From the NCBI RefSeq assembly GCF_013449375.1, contig NZ_JACDRR010000005.1, positions 753,715-817,714 on the forward strand: 64,000 nucleotides of DNA, written 5' to 3'. This DNA comes from Pectobacterium sp. CFBP8739. Its GTDB lineage: Bacteria; Pseudomonadota; Gammaproteobacteria; Enterobacterales; Enterobacteriaceae. How positions within the stretch are numbered: the first letter of the stretch is position 1; each line of letters begins with the position of its first letter. The translations under genes and the position numbers were made by a program. The notes under the pieces were generated by a model that made no database searches, was not told the DNA's origin, and saw nothing but the letters and a program-made list of their open reading frames with translations. Positions 9,319 to 18,417 of the stretch are shown here, piece after piece.

Positions 9319-9675
9319 TTACGGCGTGACTTTTGCCTGTTCCAGCGCCTGTTTCACCGCATTAATCACTCCCTGACTCGATAACGTTGCCCCTGTTACC
9401 GCATCCACCTTGTTAATATCCTGCTTCTCAATGAGCTCCGGCACGATTTGATCCGTCGCGCTCAGCATCATCGCTTCGGTATCGCCGTGCTTCAACACTT
9501 CAGCATTAGCGATCTTTCCGTCTTTAATGCTGACCGTAACCTCAACGTCTGCCGCCTTACCTTGCGCTTTTCCGATATAGCTGCCATCTTTATATTGCGC
9601 CACATCGCTGCCATGAACGGACAGAGAAAACACCATCACTAACGTGGCCAACGCCGCCGAAATAGATTTTTTCAT
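9319..9675 (-). CDS. Secreted FMN-binding domain protein, putative flavinylation substrate
   Basis: This 118-residue protein has a signal peptide ending around H-G-S near residue 22, followed by one FMN_bind domain (as in NqrC/RnfG). The C-terminal D91-A-V-T-G-A-T97 fits the consensus at which ApbE attaches FMN covalently to the final threonine, so it is probably a periplasmic electron carrier. Two consecutive ATG codons exist (9678 and 9675); the second has better spacing from GGGG. No apbE or electron-transfer complex gene is in the window. The small membrane protein gene follows 36 bases later on the same strand and is the obvious partner candidate. Gene and domain are clear; its electron donor and acceptor are not. 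Confidence 0.85.
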   Translation of the reverse strand: MKKSISAALATLVMVFSLSVHGSDVAQYKDGSYIGKAQGKAADVEVTVSIKDGKIANAEVLKHGDTEAMMLSATDQIVPELIEKQDINKVDAVTGATLSSQGVINAVKQALEQAKVTP

Positions 9676-9737
9676 CATTTCCCCATGTGTAAATCAGACA
9701 CTAAAAAAACAACAACTCAATAACCATAAAATAACAG

Positions 9738-10280
9738 TTACTTAAAACCTAATAATTGATAATAGGATTTCGTTTCAATATTATCCAATGACAATTGAAG
9801 TCGTATCGCACACTCTATACACCTATCCCTGAGTGCTTTCAACTGTGTTTCATCATCGGTCATTACCGATATTTCTACGAAATAACCCAAGGTCTCAATA
9901 TAATCGAGCGTAATATGGAAGGCGTCTAAAAAGTAGATGCTGCGGATTTTATGAATTTCAAAAAGGGGCTGATACCCTAACGTCTGTAGCATGCTGTGGG
10001 TTTTTTCAAAATCTTCGACATTAACCGCTTCGCAGCGATCGATGCCCGGCCCTTTCACGATCCAGAGCTTAATTCCCGATGGCTCCATGCGGCGCACCCA
10101 CATTTTGATATTTTGTTGCTGTAGATGCCTTCCTACATCATCGTAATAAACGTCGTGTTCTTTATTTTCAAAGACGAAAGCCTCTGGGTGAAGGCTAAAA
10201 AGCGTATTCCTGAAAACGGCTATATCGTCGATACGAAATTTAAATTCAACTTCATATTTCCCTGTGAAATGTTCAACCAT
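9738..10280 (-). CDS. cyaB: Class IV adenylate cyclase, CYTH fold
   Basis: The 180-residue protein begins with Y-E-V-E-F-K-F-R, the E-x-E-x-K signature of CYTH enzymes, which use a triphosphate tunnel lined by basic and acidic residues. Later landmarks W-I-V-K-G-P-G, R-S-I-Y-F and T-L-D-Y-I match the small class IV adenylate cyclases of Yersinia and Aeromonas (about 180 residues), and the C-terminal S-Y-Y-Q-L-L-G-F is shared. It would make cAMP from ATP in the cytoplasm. The start at 10280 has GAGGGG seven bases upstream; a second ATG at 10286 is too close. It appears monocistronic. Thiamine triphosphatase is the other CYTH activity but is less like this sequence. Confidence 0.85.
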   Translation of the reverse strand: MVEHFTGKYEVEFKFRIDDIAVFRNTLFSLHPEAFVFENKEHDVYYDDVGRHLQQQNIKMWVRRMEPSGIKLWIVKGPGIDRCEAVNVEDFEKTHSMLQTLGYQPLFEIHKIRSIYFLDAFHITLDYIETLGYFVEISVMTDDETQLKALRDRCIECAIRLQLSLDNIETKSYYQLLGFK

Positions 10281-10603
10281 GTTCATTCCCCTCACTGGAC
10301 TCCCTGAAATAACATTGACTCCCCGCCACATTGAACAGCGCTTTATTACGCTGTTGTACGAAAATTCAAGATAATAATGATTCAGTCATCCGCAAAATAG
10401 ATCATACAGGTAACATAATGGCCCAGTGGCCGTCCTCTTATCCTCCTTGATTCACGCCTTACGTCCTGTCACAGGCCGTCACCGCGATAGCAATGCCGAC
10501 CTTAATAATAAAACCGCATTCTTGCCTTACAACGTCAGATATCCTGAGAGCAATGTCCTGTCAGAGCATGCCCATTGACGAATATATTCGGATATTTCCC
10601 AAC

Positions 10604-10643
10604 AAAAAAAGGCGGTCAGAGCCCTTACTGAACGCTGACCGCC
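10604..10643 (-). terminator. Intrinsic terminator of the mmuP-mmuM operon
   Basis: On the minus strand a perfect 9-base stem GGCGGTCAG/CTGACCGCC (10635-10643 with 10611-10619) is followed directly by seven T residues (10610-10604). It lies 38 bases after the stop of the third operon gene. The remaining gap up to cyaB (10281-10600) shows no gene that I can support. Confidence 0.88.
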
Positions 10644-10680
10644 GTTAATAGTAGCTGAGAAGGCAAAAACCGCTAGTTCT

Positions 10681-11229
10681 TCACGCAACAACCGCAGGTA
10701 ATAGCAAAATCAGTGCAGAATCGAAGCCATGATGATGCATAAACTCACGCAAAATCAGTAACCGGGCGGAGAAAGCGTTTTCAAGCGGAATGCCCTCCCA
10801 GGCAGCCGGACTCCCCAGCATGACACGTTCCAGACGTTTAAATGTCCGCTCCATATCATCCTGCAGCAAGCGCCAGCCAGCGTCCTCTTTTTCTGCTCCC
10901 GAGATCTGAGCGATAGTCACCAAGGCGGGATCAAAAGCAAACAGAACGGAACCCGCAGGGATGTCGTGGCGAATCCGCGTCACTTCATCCTCTACCGCCA
11001 TGATTGCCAGCTCCATTTCGTCTGGCGTTGGGGGAAGATGCCTGAAAAACGTCGCCGCCGTTTTATCAAAACCGATGGTCAGTTGCAGAGTTACCGATGG
11101 GTGCGATGCCGTCCCGCAGACAACCGTCGTCTGCTGTTCGCCAATGCACAGCACCGTTACCGACGCATCGGGCGCGACGCACTGTCTGGCAAGCGAGTAC
11201 ACCTGTTGCAGATTCACCTCATTTTCCAT
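10681..11229 (-). CDS. Hypothetical protein, third gene of the S-methylmethionine operon
   Basis: I do not recognise this 182-residue protein. It is soluble-looking, mildly acidic and mostly helical by eye, with no signal peptide, no Walker or cysteine motif, and a hydrophobic C-terminal stretch (L-I-L-L-L-P). The ATG at 11229 is preceded by GAGGG; a GTG one codon earlier is possible. It starts 19 bases after mmuM and is followed by a strong terminator, so it is almost certainly co-transcribed with mmuP and mmuM under the MetJ-type operator. A role in methionine salvage or its control is inferred only from that position. Confidence 0.7.
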   Translation of the reverse strand: MENEVNLQQVYSLARQCVAPDASVTVLCIGEQQTTVVCGTASHPSVTLQLTIGFDKTAATFFRHLPPTPDEMELAIMAVEDEVTRIRHDIPAGSVLFAFDPALVTIAQISGAEKEDAGWRLLQDDMERTFKRLERVMLGSPAAWEGIPLENAFSARLLILREFMHHHGFDSALILLLPAVVA

Positions 11230-11248
11230 CACGGCATCCCTCTATTAT

Positions 11249-12196
11249 TTAGTGCTGTCCCTCATGCTGGCAGCAACGTGCAATACCGGCAATATCAGCA
11301 GGCGTGGTGCGGCAGCAGCCGCCAATCAGACGCGCCCCTGCCGCTTGCCACTCGGGCAGATACGCCGTCAGCGAGCAGGCTGCATCGTGAGCACTGCTCC
11401 ACGTTTTCGTTACTGCATCATATTGCTCGCCGGAATTGGGATAAACCACCAACGGCAAATCCGTCAGTGAAGACAGATGCGTCAACGCGGGCGTCACGTT
11501 TTCCAGCGCAATGCAGTTGATCCCCACGGCAACCACCTGCGAACAGGCATTAACCCGCGCCAGCACCGTACGCAATGGGGTGCCGTCGCTGAGGTGCTCG
11601 CTGTCGCGCAGCGTGAAGGAGAACCAGGCCTGCGCCTGAGGGAACTCCGCCAGTAACGTAATCAGCGCCTCGATTTCCGCAAAGGACGGCATCGTCTCAC
11701 AGGCCAGAAGATCGGCACCTGCCTCGTGCAACGCCGCTATACGCGGCCGATGAAACGCCATCATCTCGACCTGCGGCAGTTGGTAATCACCGCGATACTC
11801 CGAACCATCCGCCAGATAGGCACCGTAAGGCCCCACAGATCCCGCCACCAGCAGCGTTCCAGCCTGCGGATTATCACGACGGTAATCATCCCGCGCCTGC
11901 GCCGCCAACTGTACGCTCTTAGCAATCAGCGCCAACGACGCCGCTTCACTATAGCCACGCGCTGCAAACCCTTGCGGCGTCGCTTGATAGCTAGCCGTAA
12001 TCGCGCACTGCGCCCCTGCCTTGAAATAGTCGAGATGAACCTGATAAATCAGTGCAGGGTTTTCAACCAGCACTTTCGCCGACCACAGTGGATCCGTTAA
12101 ATCACAGCCGCGCGCTTCCAGTTCGGTCGCTAGCGCGCCATCCAACACAATTGTGGGTGCCGTCGCCAGCAGTTCGGTAACCGTATTTTTACGCAA
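11249..12196 (-). CDS. mmuM: Homocysteine S-methyltransferase MmuM
   Basis: This 315-residue zinc enzyme transfers a methyl group from S-methylmethionine (or S-adenosylmethionine) to homocysteine, giving methionine. The homocysteine-binding fold is evident from [10 protein letters not shown] at 18-27, and the zinc ligands are the cysteine in G-I-N-C and the pair in G-G-C-C-R-T-T-P near the C-terminus. The length equals E. coli MmuM (about 310). The start overlaps the mmuP stop by eight bases, so the pair is translationally coupled: permease brings S-methylmethionine in, MmuM uses it. Confidence 0.95.
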   Translation of the reverse strand: MRKNTVTELLATAPTIVLDGALATELEARGCDLTDPLWSAKVLVENPALIYQVHLDYFKAGAQCAITASYQATPQGFAARGYSEAASLALIAKSVQLAAQARDDYRRDNPQAGTLLVAGSVGPYGAYLADGSEYRGDYQLPQVEMMAFHRPRIAALHEAGADLLACETMPSFAEIEALITLLAEFPQAQAWFSFTLRDSEHLSDGTPLRTVLARVNACSQVVAVGINCIALENVTPALTHLSSLTDLPLVVYPNSGEQYDAVTKTWSSAHDAACSLTAYLPEWQAAGARLIGGCCRTTPADIAGIARCCQHEGQH

Positions 12197-13601
12197 TGTC
12201 TTCCACTCCTGTTAATCCACGCTTCTTCATTGACTGCGTGAAATAATAAGCACCGTAGCACAGCGCGACAAACGGAATTCCACACCACAGCGCAATTCGC
12301 TGGCTGGGATCAAATGCCAGCCCGACGCAGGCCAGTAAGCACAATATAAAACCAAGAATCGACGTGATGGGGAACCAGGGCGCGCGATATTGCAGGTCGG
12401 ACAACGGTTTTCCCGTACGGATATGGTGACGGCGGAACATATAGTGCGAGGCGCAGATGCTCAGCCACACCGCCACCACGGCAAAGCCGGAAATCGCAGA
12501 CAGCGCCACGTAAACGGTATCCGGTGCGACCACGCTGGAAAACAGCGCCAGCAGCCCGCCCAACATACTGACGGAAATGGCAAAGAGCGGAATGCCGCGG
12601 CGCGTCAGACGAGAAAAACGGCGCGGCAGCGTGCCTTCATTGGACAGTGACCACAGCATACGCCCCGAGGCATACAGACCTGAGTTAGCGGCGGACAGGA
12701 TCGCCGTCAAAATCACGAAATTAAAAATATCGGCGGCGTAAGGAATACCAATCTTTTCAAACACCAGCACAAACGGGCTTTTCGCAATACCGGCCTCTTC
12801 CATCGGAATTATCGCCGCCAGCACCAGCACCGTACCCAGAAAGAAGATCACCAGTCGCGCAACGGTCGTACGAATCGCCATCGGCACCACTTTCTGTGGA
12901 TTCTCGGTTTCCCCTGCCGCGATGCCGATCAGCTCCGTACCGGAGAAAGCGAAGTTAACCGCCACCATCGTCATCAGAATCGGCAGGCCGCCGTGTGGGA
13001 ACCAGCCAGACGCGGTAATATTCTGGAAAAACGGCGCGGGTGAACCGTCCTGCATCGGAATAAAGCCAAACATCGCACCAGCACCGAGCACGATAAAAGC
13101 GAGAATCGTGACAACTTTAACGATCGAAAACCAAAATTCCCCTTCAGCAAAGAAGCGGGACGACACGATATTCAGCAGGTAGATCAGCACACAAAACAGC
13201 AGACACCAGGTCCAAACTGGCACCTGCGGGAACCAATACTGCATGCAAAAACCCGCAGCAGTCAGGCTGGAACCCAGCGCGACCGTCCACGTCAGCCAAT
13301 ACAGCCACGCCACGGTATAGCCGGTTGCTGGGCTGAGATAGCGGGACGCATAGACATGAAACGCCCCGGTTTCCGGCATCGCAACGGACAGCTCCCCCAA
13401 ACTCAGCATCACCAGATACACCACCAGCGCACCGATCAGATACGCCAAGAGCGTTCCGGCGGCACCCGTGGTGGAAATAATGTAGCCCGTATTAAAAAAC
13501 AGGCCGGTACCGATGACGCCGCCGAGCGAAAGCATCACCAAGTGGCGAGCTTTCATGGTGCGCTTAAACTGCCCTTCCGAGCCTGATGCGTGTTGTTCCA
13601 T
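12189..13601 (-). CDS. mmuP: S-methylmethionine permease MmuP
   Basis: This 470-residue amino acid-polyamine-organocation transporter has about twelve membrane segments. The first is introduced by the family motif [14 protein letters not shown] near 26-39, and [13 protein letters not shown] follows in segment six. It would import S-methylmethionine, a plant sulfur metabolite, which fits a plant-associated lifestyle. It is first in the operon with mmuM and the unknown 182-residue gene. A perfect met box lies 17 bases upstream of its ATG, so repression by MetJ with S-adenosylmethionine is expected. Confidence 0.93.
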   Translation of the reverse strand: MEQHASGSEGQFKRTMKARHLVMLSLGGVIGTGLFFNTGYIISTTGAAGTLLAYLIGALVVYLVMLSLGELSVAMPETGAFHVYASRYLSPATGYTVAWLYWLTWTVALGSSLTAAGFCMQYWFPQVPVWTWCLLFCVLIYLLNIVSSRFFAEGEFWFSIVKVVTILAFIVLGAGAMFGFIPMQDGSPAPFFQNITASGWFPHGGLPILMTMVAVNFAFSGTELIGIAAGETENPQKVVPMAIRTTVARLVIFFLGTVLVLAAIIPMEEAGIAKSPFVLVFEKIGIPYAADIFNFVILTAILSAANSGLYASGRMLWSLSNEGTLPRRFSRLTRRGIPLFAISVSMLGGLLALFSSVVAPDTVYVALSAISGFAVVAVWLSICASHYMFRRHHIRTGKPLSDLQYRAPWFPITSILGFILCLLACVGLAFDPSQRIALWCGIPFVALCYGAYYFTQSMKKRGLTGVEDIA

Positions 13602-13617
13602 GATGACCTTTCGTTAT

Positions 13618-13641
13618 AGACGTCTAAACTTCCAGATAGAT
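13618..13641 (-). promoter_or_regulatory. MetJ operator (tandem met boxes) upstream of mmuP
   Basis: AGACGTCT at 13618-13625 is a perfect met-box 8-mer, followed by two weaker 8-mers (13626-13633 and 13634-13641). MetJ binds two or more adjacent boxes. Position just before the mmuP ribosome site suits repression. Confidence 0.75.
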
Positions 13642-13773
13642 AGCCTGTTATACCGTCAACCGATTCGTAAAGTAAAGTGCAGGCCGGAGGGCGTGGGGTG
13701 GAGTGCGTTAAATTTGAGCAGCGTACTGAAAACACAGGGAGCGGGAAACCAGACATGGGGAAACGGTGAGCGT

Positions 13774-14706
13774 CTACGGCTCACCAATCACACGTGCGAT
13801 GTCTGCCGATGTTTTCAACGTACGGATCTCGCTGAATAACTCGGCGGCGTCGTCGTACTCTTTACGCAAATAACCGAGCCACTGTTTGATGCGTGCAACG
13901 TGATACATTCCCGTGTCGCCCTGTTTTTCCAACTGCACGTATTTTTGTAGCAGCAGCATGACCTCCGGCCACGGCATACGCGGTTCGTTATACTTGATCA
14001 CGCGGCTCAGGTTCGGCACATTCAGCGCCCCTCGCCCGATCATCACCGCGTCGCAACCCGTTGTCGCCATACAGTCCTGCGCACTCTGCCAGTCCCAGAT
14101 TTCGCCGTTGGCGATCACCGGAATCCGCAACCGCTGGCGAATTTCCCCTATCGCCTGCCAGTTAATACATTCAGCTTTATAACCGTCTTCTTTCGTGCGG
14201 CCATGCACGACCAGCTCGCTCGCGCCTGCCTGCTGCACCGCGTCGGCAATTTCAAACTGGCGAGCGCCGGAATCCCAACCCAACCGTATTTTCACGGTGA
14301 CCGGCAGATGAGCTGGCACCGCCTCACGCATCGCTTTCGCGCCCTGATAAATCAACTCGGGATCTTTTAACAGCGTCGCCCCGCCACCGCTGCCGTTCAC
14401 CAGCTTGGACGGGCAACCGCAGTTGAGATCGACGCCATACGAACCTAGATCAACGGCCCGCGCTGCATTTTCCGCCAGCCACTGTGGGTATTGCCCCAGT
14501 AGCTGTACGCGCACCAGCGTGCCGGACGGCGTGCGGCTGGCGTGGTGCAATTCAGGGCAAAGGCGATAAAAGGACTTCACCGGCAGACACTGATCCACTA
14601 CGCGTAAAAATTCGGTGACGCACAGGTCATAATCATTTACTTCAGTCAGCAGTTCTCGCACTAATGAGTCGAGAACCCCTTCCATCGGGGCAAGCAGAAC
14701 ACGCAT
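13774..14706 (-). CDS. dusC: tRNA-dihydrouridine(16) synthase DusC
   Basis: This 310-residue FMN enzyme reduces uridine 16 in the tRNA D-loop. The Dus-family start (A-P-M-E-G at 6-10), the catalytic-cysteine segment G-C-P-S-K with N-G-S-G-G-G-A after it, and the FMN/substrate strand V-T-V-K-I-R-L-G are all present. Motifs and length follow the shorter DusC rather than DusA or DusB. It is transcribed in the same direction as mmuP, but a 172-base gap carrying the met operator separates them. In E. coli dusC sits beside yohJ-yohK-cdd, which here lie 33 kb away. Confidence 0.92.
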   Translation of the reverse strand: MRVLLAPMEGVLDSLVRELLTEVNDYDLCVTEFLRVVDQCLPVKSFYRLCPELHHASRTPSGTLVRVQLLGQYPQWLAENAARAVDLGSYGVDLNCGCPSKLVNGSGGGATLLKDPELIYQGAKAMREAVPAHLPVTVKIRLGWDSGARQFEIADAVQQAGASELVVHGRTKEDGYKAECINWQAIGEIRQRLRIPVIANGEIWDWQSAQDCMATTGCDAVMIGRGALNVPNLSRVIKYNEPRMPWPEVMLLLQKYVQLEKQGDTGMYHVARIKQWLGYLRKEYDDAAELFSEIRTLKTSADIARVIGEP

Positions 14707-14920
14707 AACGCTACTCGGTAACCATTTTATCGTTAATCACAGCCATTCATTGCACGGCTAAAAAAGCAGGCAATCTTAGGGGGTATTGTACGAGGAACGC
14801 AACGGGAAAGATAAGGCAGGACGGACCATGAGGTTGCCTCTTGTAAACATATCATCAATAATTCGTGACGAACTTGTGCCGAGGCCGTCCTTACGGACCA
14901 CAGCGAAGTGGCTATTTATT

Positions 14921-15336
14921 ATGTCGAATGTCAAAACTATGCAGAACGTCAAAATCGACGCGCTGCAACGCCCGTGGCTTTCTCTGCCGAATAATGCCGA
15001 CAAGCTGCTGCTACATTCCTGCTGCGCCCCCTGCTCTGGTGAAGTCATGGAAGCCATCACCGCTTCTGGCATCGACTACACCATTTTCTTTTATAACCCT
15101 AACATCCACCCGCAGCGTGAATACCTGATTCGCAAAGAAGAGAATATCCGTTTCGCCGAACAGCATAAGACGGTGGCTCGTCGCGTATGATCGAAATCAG
15201 CAAGCGCGAACGTTTCTATCAACAGGAGTATTGCGGCTGTATTTATTCCCTGCGCGATTCCAATAAGCATCGAAAATCACAGGGACGCGATATTATTCGC
15301 ATCGGTAAGCTGTATTACGGCGACGAAACCGAATAA
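14921..15336 (+). pseudogene. queH: queH (epoxyqueuosine reductase) with internal deletion and frameshift
   Basis: The 5' part encodes the start of a DUF208/QueH protein, with [16 protein letters not shown] and F-Y-N-P-N-I-H-P, and breaks off after R-F-A-E-Q-H near 15166. In another frame, from about 15172, the sequence resumes with the QueH tail [19 protein letters not shown] and ends at 15336. The central section with the second C-x-x-C and F-D-M-R motif is absent. About 137 residues remain of a protein I expect to be a little over 200, so roughly 80 residues are missing and the frame is broken. QueH catalyses the last step of queuosine synthesis; this copy should be inactive. Short inverted repeats (14818-14824 with 14885-14891) precede it. 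Confidence 0.85.
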
Positions 15337-15352
15337 CCGCATCACACCAGAA

Positions 15353-15371
15353 TCCGGCACGCAGTGCCGGA
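15353..15371. terminator. Hairpin between queH remnant and the DppA-like gene
   Basis: TCCGGCAC at 15353-15360 and GTGCCGGA at 15364-15371 form a perfect 8-base stem with a 3-base loop between convergent genes. Flanking T tracts are weak. Confidence 0.5.
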
Positions 15372-15382
15372 CTCTCAGCGTC

Positions 15383-16978
15383 TTACTTCTTCACATCGAC
15401 CTGATAGAAAATATGCTTCCCGAATGGATCGATTTCATAGCCGGTCACTTCCTTACGGACTGGCTCAAAGATAGTGGAATGCGCAATCATGACGGCCGGA
15501 GCCTGATCGTGCATCATCTGCTGTGCCTGCTTGTACAGGGCAATGCGCTGCTCGTGATTCTGTGAAGCGCGCGCTTCGATAATGATTTTATCAAACGGTG
15601 CGTAACACCATTTTGCTGAGTTGGAACCGCCGTTAGCCGCTGTGCAGGTGAAGAGCGGCCCGAAGAAGTTATCAGGATCGCCCGTCGCCGTTGTCCAGCC
15701 CATCAACGCCGCCTGATGCTCACCGCCTTTCACCCGCTTCAGGTATTCCCCCCACTCGAAGGTGACAATTTTGGCCTGCACGCCGATTTTCGCCCAGTCG
15801 GCCTGAATCATCTCCGACATGCGACGGGCATTCGGGTTATACGGACGCTGCACCGGCATCGCCCACAGTTCAATCGTGGTTCCCTCAGCCAAGCCCGCTT
15901 CTTTCAGTAATGCTTTGGCCTTCTCGGGATCGTAGTCATAATCCTTCAGTTCACTATCCGCACTCCAGACGCCCGGCGGCAGCAGGTTTTTCGCCGCCGT
16001 TCCGGTTCCCTGAAAAACAGCCTCGATAATCGCTGGCTTGTTAATCGCCATCGTCAATGCCTGCCGCACTTTCACATTATCCGTCGGCGCTTTTTGGGTA
16101 TTGAACGACAGGAAGCCGGTATTCAATCCCGCTTTCTGCATCAGCACGATATCCTTATTCTCTTTCATGCGCGGAAGATCGGCGGGATTAGGGAACGGCA
16201 TCACCTGACATTCATTCTTCTCCAGCTTGGCATAACGCACGGAGGCATCCGGCGTTATAGTGAAAATCAACCGATCCAGCTTGGCCTTGCCTTCCCAATA
16301 GGCGGGAAATGCCTTAAAGAGAATGCGGGAATCTTTCTGATACTGCGCTAATTCGAAAGGTCCGGTACCAATCGGGTCCATGTCCACGCGTTCCGGCGTG
16401 CCAGCTTTCAGCATCGCATCGGCATATTCCGCAGAGAGAATAGAAGCAAAGTACCAAGCTAAGTCAGCCAGAAACGGGGCTTCCGCATGGGAGAGCGTAA
16501 AGCGCACCGTATGGTCATCCACCTTCTCGATGTTCTGAATCAACGAGCCAAAGGACAAGCTCTCAAAATTGGCATAAGTGCCTTTCGAGACGTTGTGATA
16601 AGGGTGCTGCGGATCTTTTTGCCGCATGAAGGAGAAAATAACGTCGTCGGCAGTAAAATCACGTGAGGGTTTGAAATATTTGTTGCTCTGAAATTTAACG
16701 CCTTTACGCAAATGGAAAGTATACACGCGCCCATCGGCGCTGATATCCCAACGCTCTGCCAGACTCGGTATCAGCTCCGTCGACCCCACTTTAAAATCTA
16801 CCAGACGGTTATAAATCGTTACCGCGCTGGCATCCACGCTGGTACCGGAGGTGTAAAGCTGTGGGTTAAAGTTTTCCGGCGATCCTTCTGAGCAATATAC
16901 CAGCGTATTCGCCGAGGCCGCTGAGGCGACTGCCAGCGTCAACGCAGCCAATGTGAATCGTACTCCTGCTTTTTTCAT
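15383..16978 (-). CDS. Periplasmic dipeptide-binding protein, DppA paralog
   Basis: This 531-residue family 5 solute-binding protein has a signal peptide (cleavage after A-S-A near 23) and the mature start N-T-L-V-Y-C-S-E-G-S-P-E. R-Y-A-K-L-E-K-N-E-C-Q-V-M, P-V-Q-R-P-Y-N-P-N-A-R-R-M and D-P-D-N-F-F are as in E. coli DppA. The domain is complete, so it should bind dipeptides, or related ligands such as heme, in the periplasm. No permease or ATPase genes adjoin it; it probably feeds a Dpp system encoded elsewhere. It is divergent from pepT, with 167 bases between, which suggests linked peptide use. Confidence 0.85.
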   Translation of the reverse strand: MKKAGVRFTLAALTLAVASAASANTLVYCSEGSPENFNPQLYTSGTSVDASAVTIYNRLVDFKVGSTELIPSLAERWDISADGRVYTFHLRKGVKFQSNKYFKPSRDFTADDVIFSFMRQKDPQHPYHNVSKGTYANFESLSFGSLIQNIEKVDDHTVRFTLSHAEAPFLADLAWYFASILSAEYADAMLKAGTPERVDMDPIGTGPFELAQYQKDSRILFKAFPAYWEGKAKLDRLIFTITPDASVRYAKLEKNECQVMPFPNPADLPRMKENKDIVLMQKAGLNTGFLSFNTQKAPTDNVKVRQALTMAINKPAIIEAVFQGTGTAAKNLLPPGVWSADSELKDYDYDPEKAKALLKEAGLAEGTTIELWAMPVQRPYNPNARRMSEMIQADWAKIGVQAKIVTFEWGEYLKRVKGGEHQAALMGWTTATGDPDNFFGPLFTCTAANGGSNSAKWCYAPFDKIIIEARASQNHEQRIALYKQAQQMMHDQAPAVMIAHSTIFEPVRKEVTGYEIDPFGKHIFYQVDVKK

Positions 16979-17145
16979 CCCAGACCTCGTTTGTTATTTG
17001 TATTCCATCGCACGGTTATAAAAGTCATGACAATAAAATGACAAATAAAACCCTCAAATGAAATAATTTCTACGTTAGGATAACGAGCAAGGCTATTACT
17101 AAATAAAAGCACTGAATAAAACGTACGGAATAAAAAGGATTCGTT

Positions 17146-18375
17146 ATGACAGACAGTCTGGATCATCAACTCAGCACGCGTTTTTACCGTTACCTCGCCG
17201 TCTCCAGCCAAAGCGATGCCAGCTCGACAACGCTGCCCAGCACCCCAGAACAGCATGAGATGGCGAAAGTGCTGGCGGACGAGTTGCGTGCGTTAGGTTT
17301 GCAGAATGTCGTGATTGACGAGTACGCCACCGTAACCGCCGTGAAGCCGGGCAACTGTCCGTCCGCACCCCGCATCGGTTTTATTACGCATATCGACACA
17401 GTTGACGTCGGCCTGTCGCCGCATATTCACCCGCAGATGCTGCACTTTACCGGTGAAGACCTGTGCCTGAATGCCGAACAGGACATCTGGCTGCGCACGG
17501 CAGAACACCCGGAAATTCTGCCGTATATCGGGCAGGACATTATTTTTAGCGACGGAACCAGCGTACTCGGCGCGGATAACAAGGCTGCCGTTACCGTGGT
17601 GATGACGCTCATGGAGAACCTGAACGACGCCACACCGCACGGCGATATCGTCGTGGCCTTCGTGCCGGACGAAGAAATCGGGCTACGCGGTGCGAAAGCG
17701 CTCGATCTCAAACGCTTCGATGTCGATTTTTCCTACACCATCGACTGCTGCGAACTGGGTGAAGTAGTGTATGAGAACTTCAATGCGGCCTCGGCGGAAA
17801 TTCGCTTTACCGGCGTGCCAGCACACCCGATGTCGGCAAAAGGCGTACTGGTCAACCCGCTGCTTATGGCGCATGACTTTATCAGCCTGTTCGATCGCCA
17901 GCAGACGCCGGAGCACACGGAGGGACGTGAGGGCTATGTCTGGTTTAACGATCTGACGGCGAATGCCAATGAAGCGAAACTTAAAGCCTCTATCCGCGAT
18001 TTCGATTTAGCCACGTTTGAACAGCGGAAACAGCAGATCGCCACGATCGCTGAGAAGATTGCCGCGCAGTACCCGACGGGCAGCGTGACCTATACCCTCA
18101 CCGATATCTACAGCAATATCAGCAACGCCATCACCGACGATCGCCGCGCGATCGATCTGCTGTTTGCCGCACTAGATACACTGGGCATTGAACCCAAAGT
18201 GACGCCGATGCGCGGGGGCACGGACGGCGCGGCGCTGTCCGCCAAAGGATTGCTGACGCCAAACTTCTTCACCGGCGCGCACAATTTCCACTCGCGCTTT
18301 GAATTTTTACCCATTCCGTCGTTTGTGAAGTCGTATGAAGTGGCACTGAATTTATGCCTGCTGGCGGCGAAATAA
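17146..18375 (+). CDS. pepT: Peptidase T (tripeptide aminopeptidase)
   Basis: This 409-residue cytosolic M20 metallopeptidase removes N-terminal residues from tripeptides. The two-zinc site is readable: H82 and D84 in T-H-I-D-T-V-D, bridging D144 in L-G-A-D-N-K-A, catalytic E176 and ligand E177 in P-D-E-E-I-G, D199 in the strand S-Y-T-I-D-C-C, and the late histidine in G-A-H-N-F-H. The length matches E. coli PepT (408). AAGGA lies before the ATG. It diverges from the DppA-like gene and is convergent with an AraC-type regulator, with a hairpin between. Confidence 0.95.
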   Translation: MTDSLDHQLSTRFYRYLAVSSQSDASSTTLPSTPEQHEMAKVLADELRALGLQNVVIDEYATVTAVKPGNCPSAPRIGFITHIDTVDVGLSPHIHPQMLHFTGEDLCLNAEQDIWLRTAEHPEILPYIGQDIIFSDGTSVLGADNKAAVTVVMTLMENLNDATPHGDIVVAFVPDEEIGLRGAKALDLKRFDVDFSYTIDCCELGEVVYENFNAASAEIRFTGVPAHPMSAKGVLVNPLLMAHDFISLFDRQQTPEHTEGREGYVWFNDLTANANEAKLKASIRDFDLATFEQRKQQIATIAEKIAAQYPTGSVTYTLTDIYSNISNAITDDRRAIDLLFAALDTLGIEPKVTPMRGGTDGAALSAKGLLTPNFFTGAHNFHSRFEFLPIPSFVKSYEVALNLCLLAAK

Positions 18376-18384
18376 TCGCGTCCA

Positions 18385-18413
18385 GAAAAGAGAAAGGCGG
18401 ACATCCGTCCGCC
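18385..18413 (-). terminator. Terminator after the AraC-type gene
   Basis: GGCGGAC (18396-18402) and GTCCGCC (18407-18413) form a 7-base stem with a 4-base loop. On the minus strand the stem is followed by a T-rich run (18395-18385), so it mainly serves the AraC-type gene but may also stop pepT transcripts. Confidence 0.65.
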
Positions 18414-18417
18414 CCAC

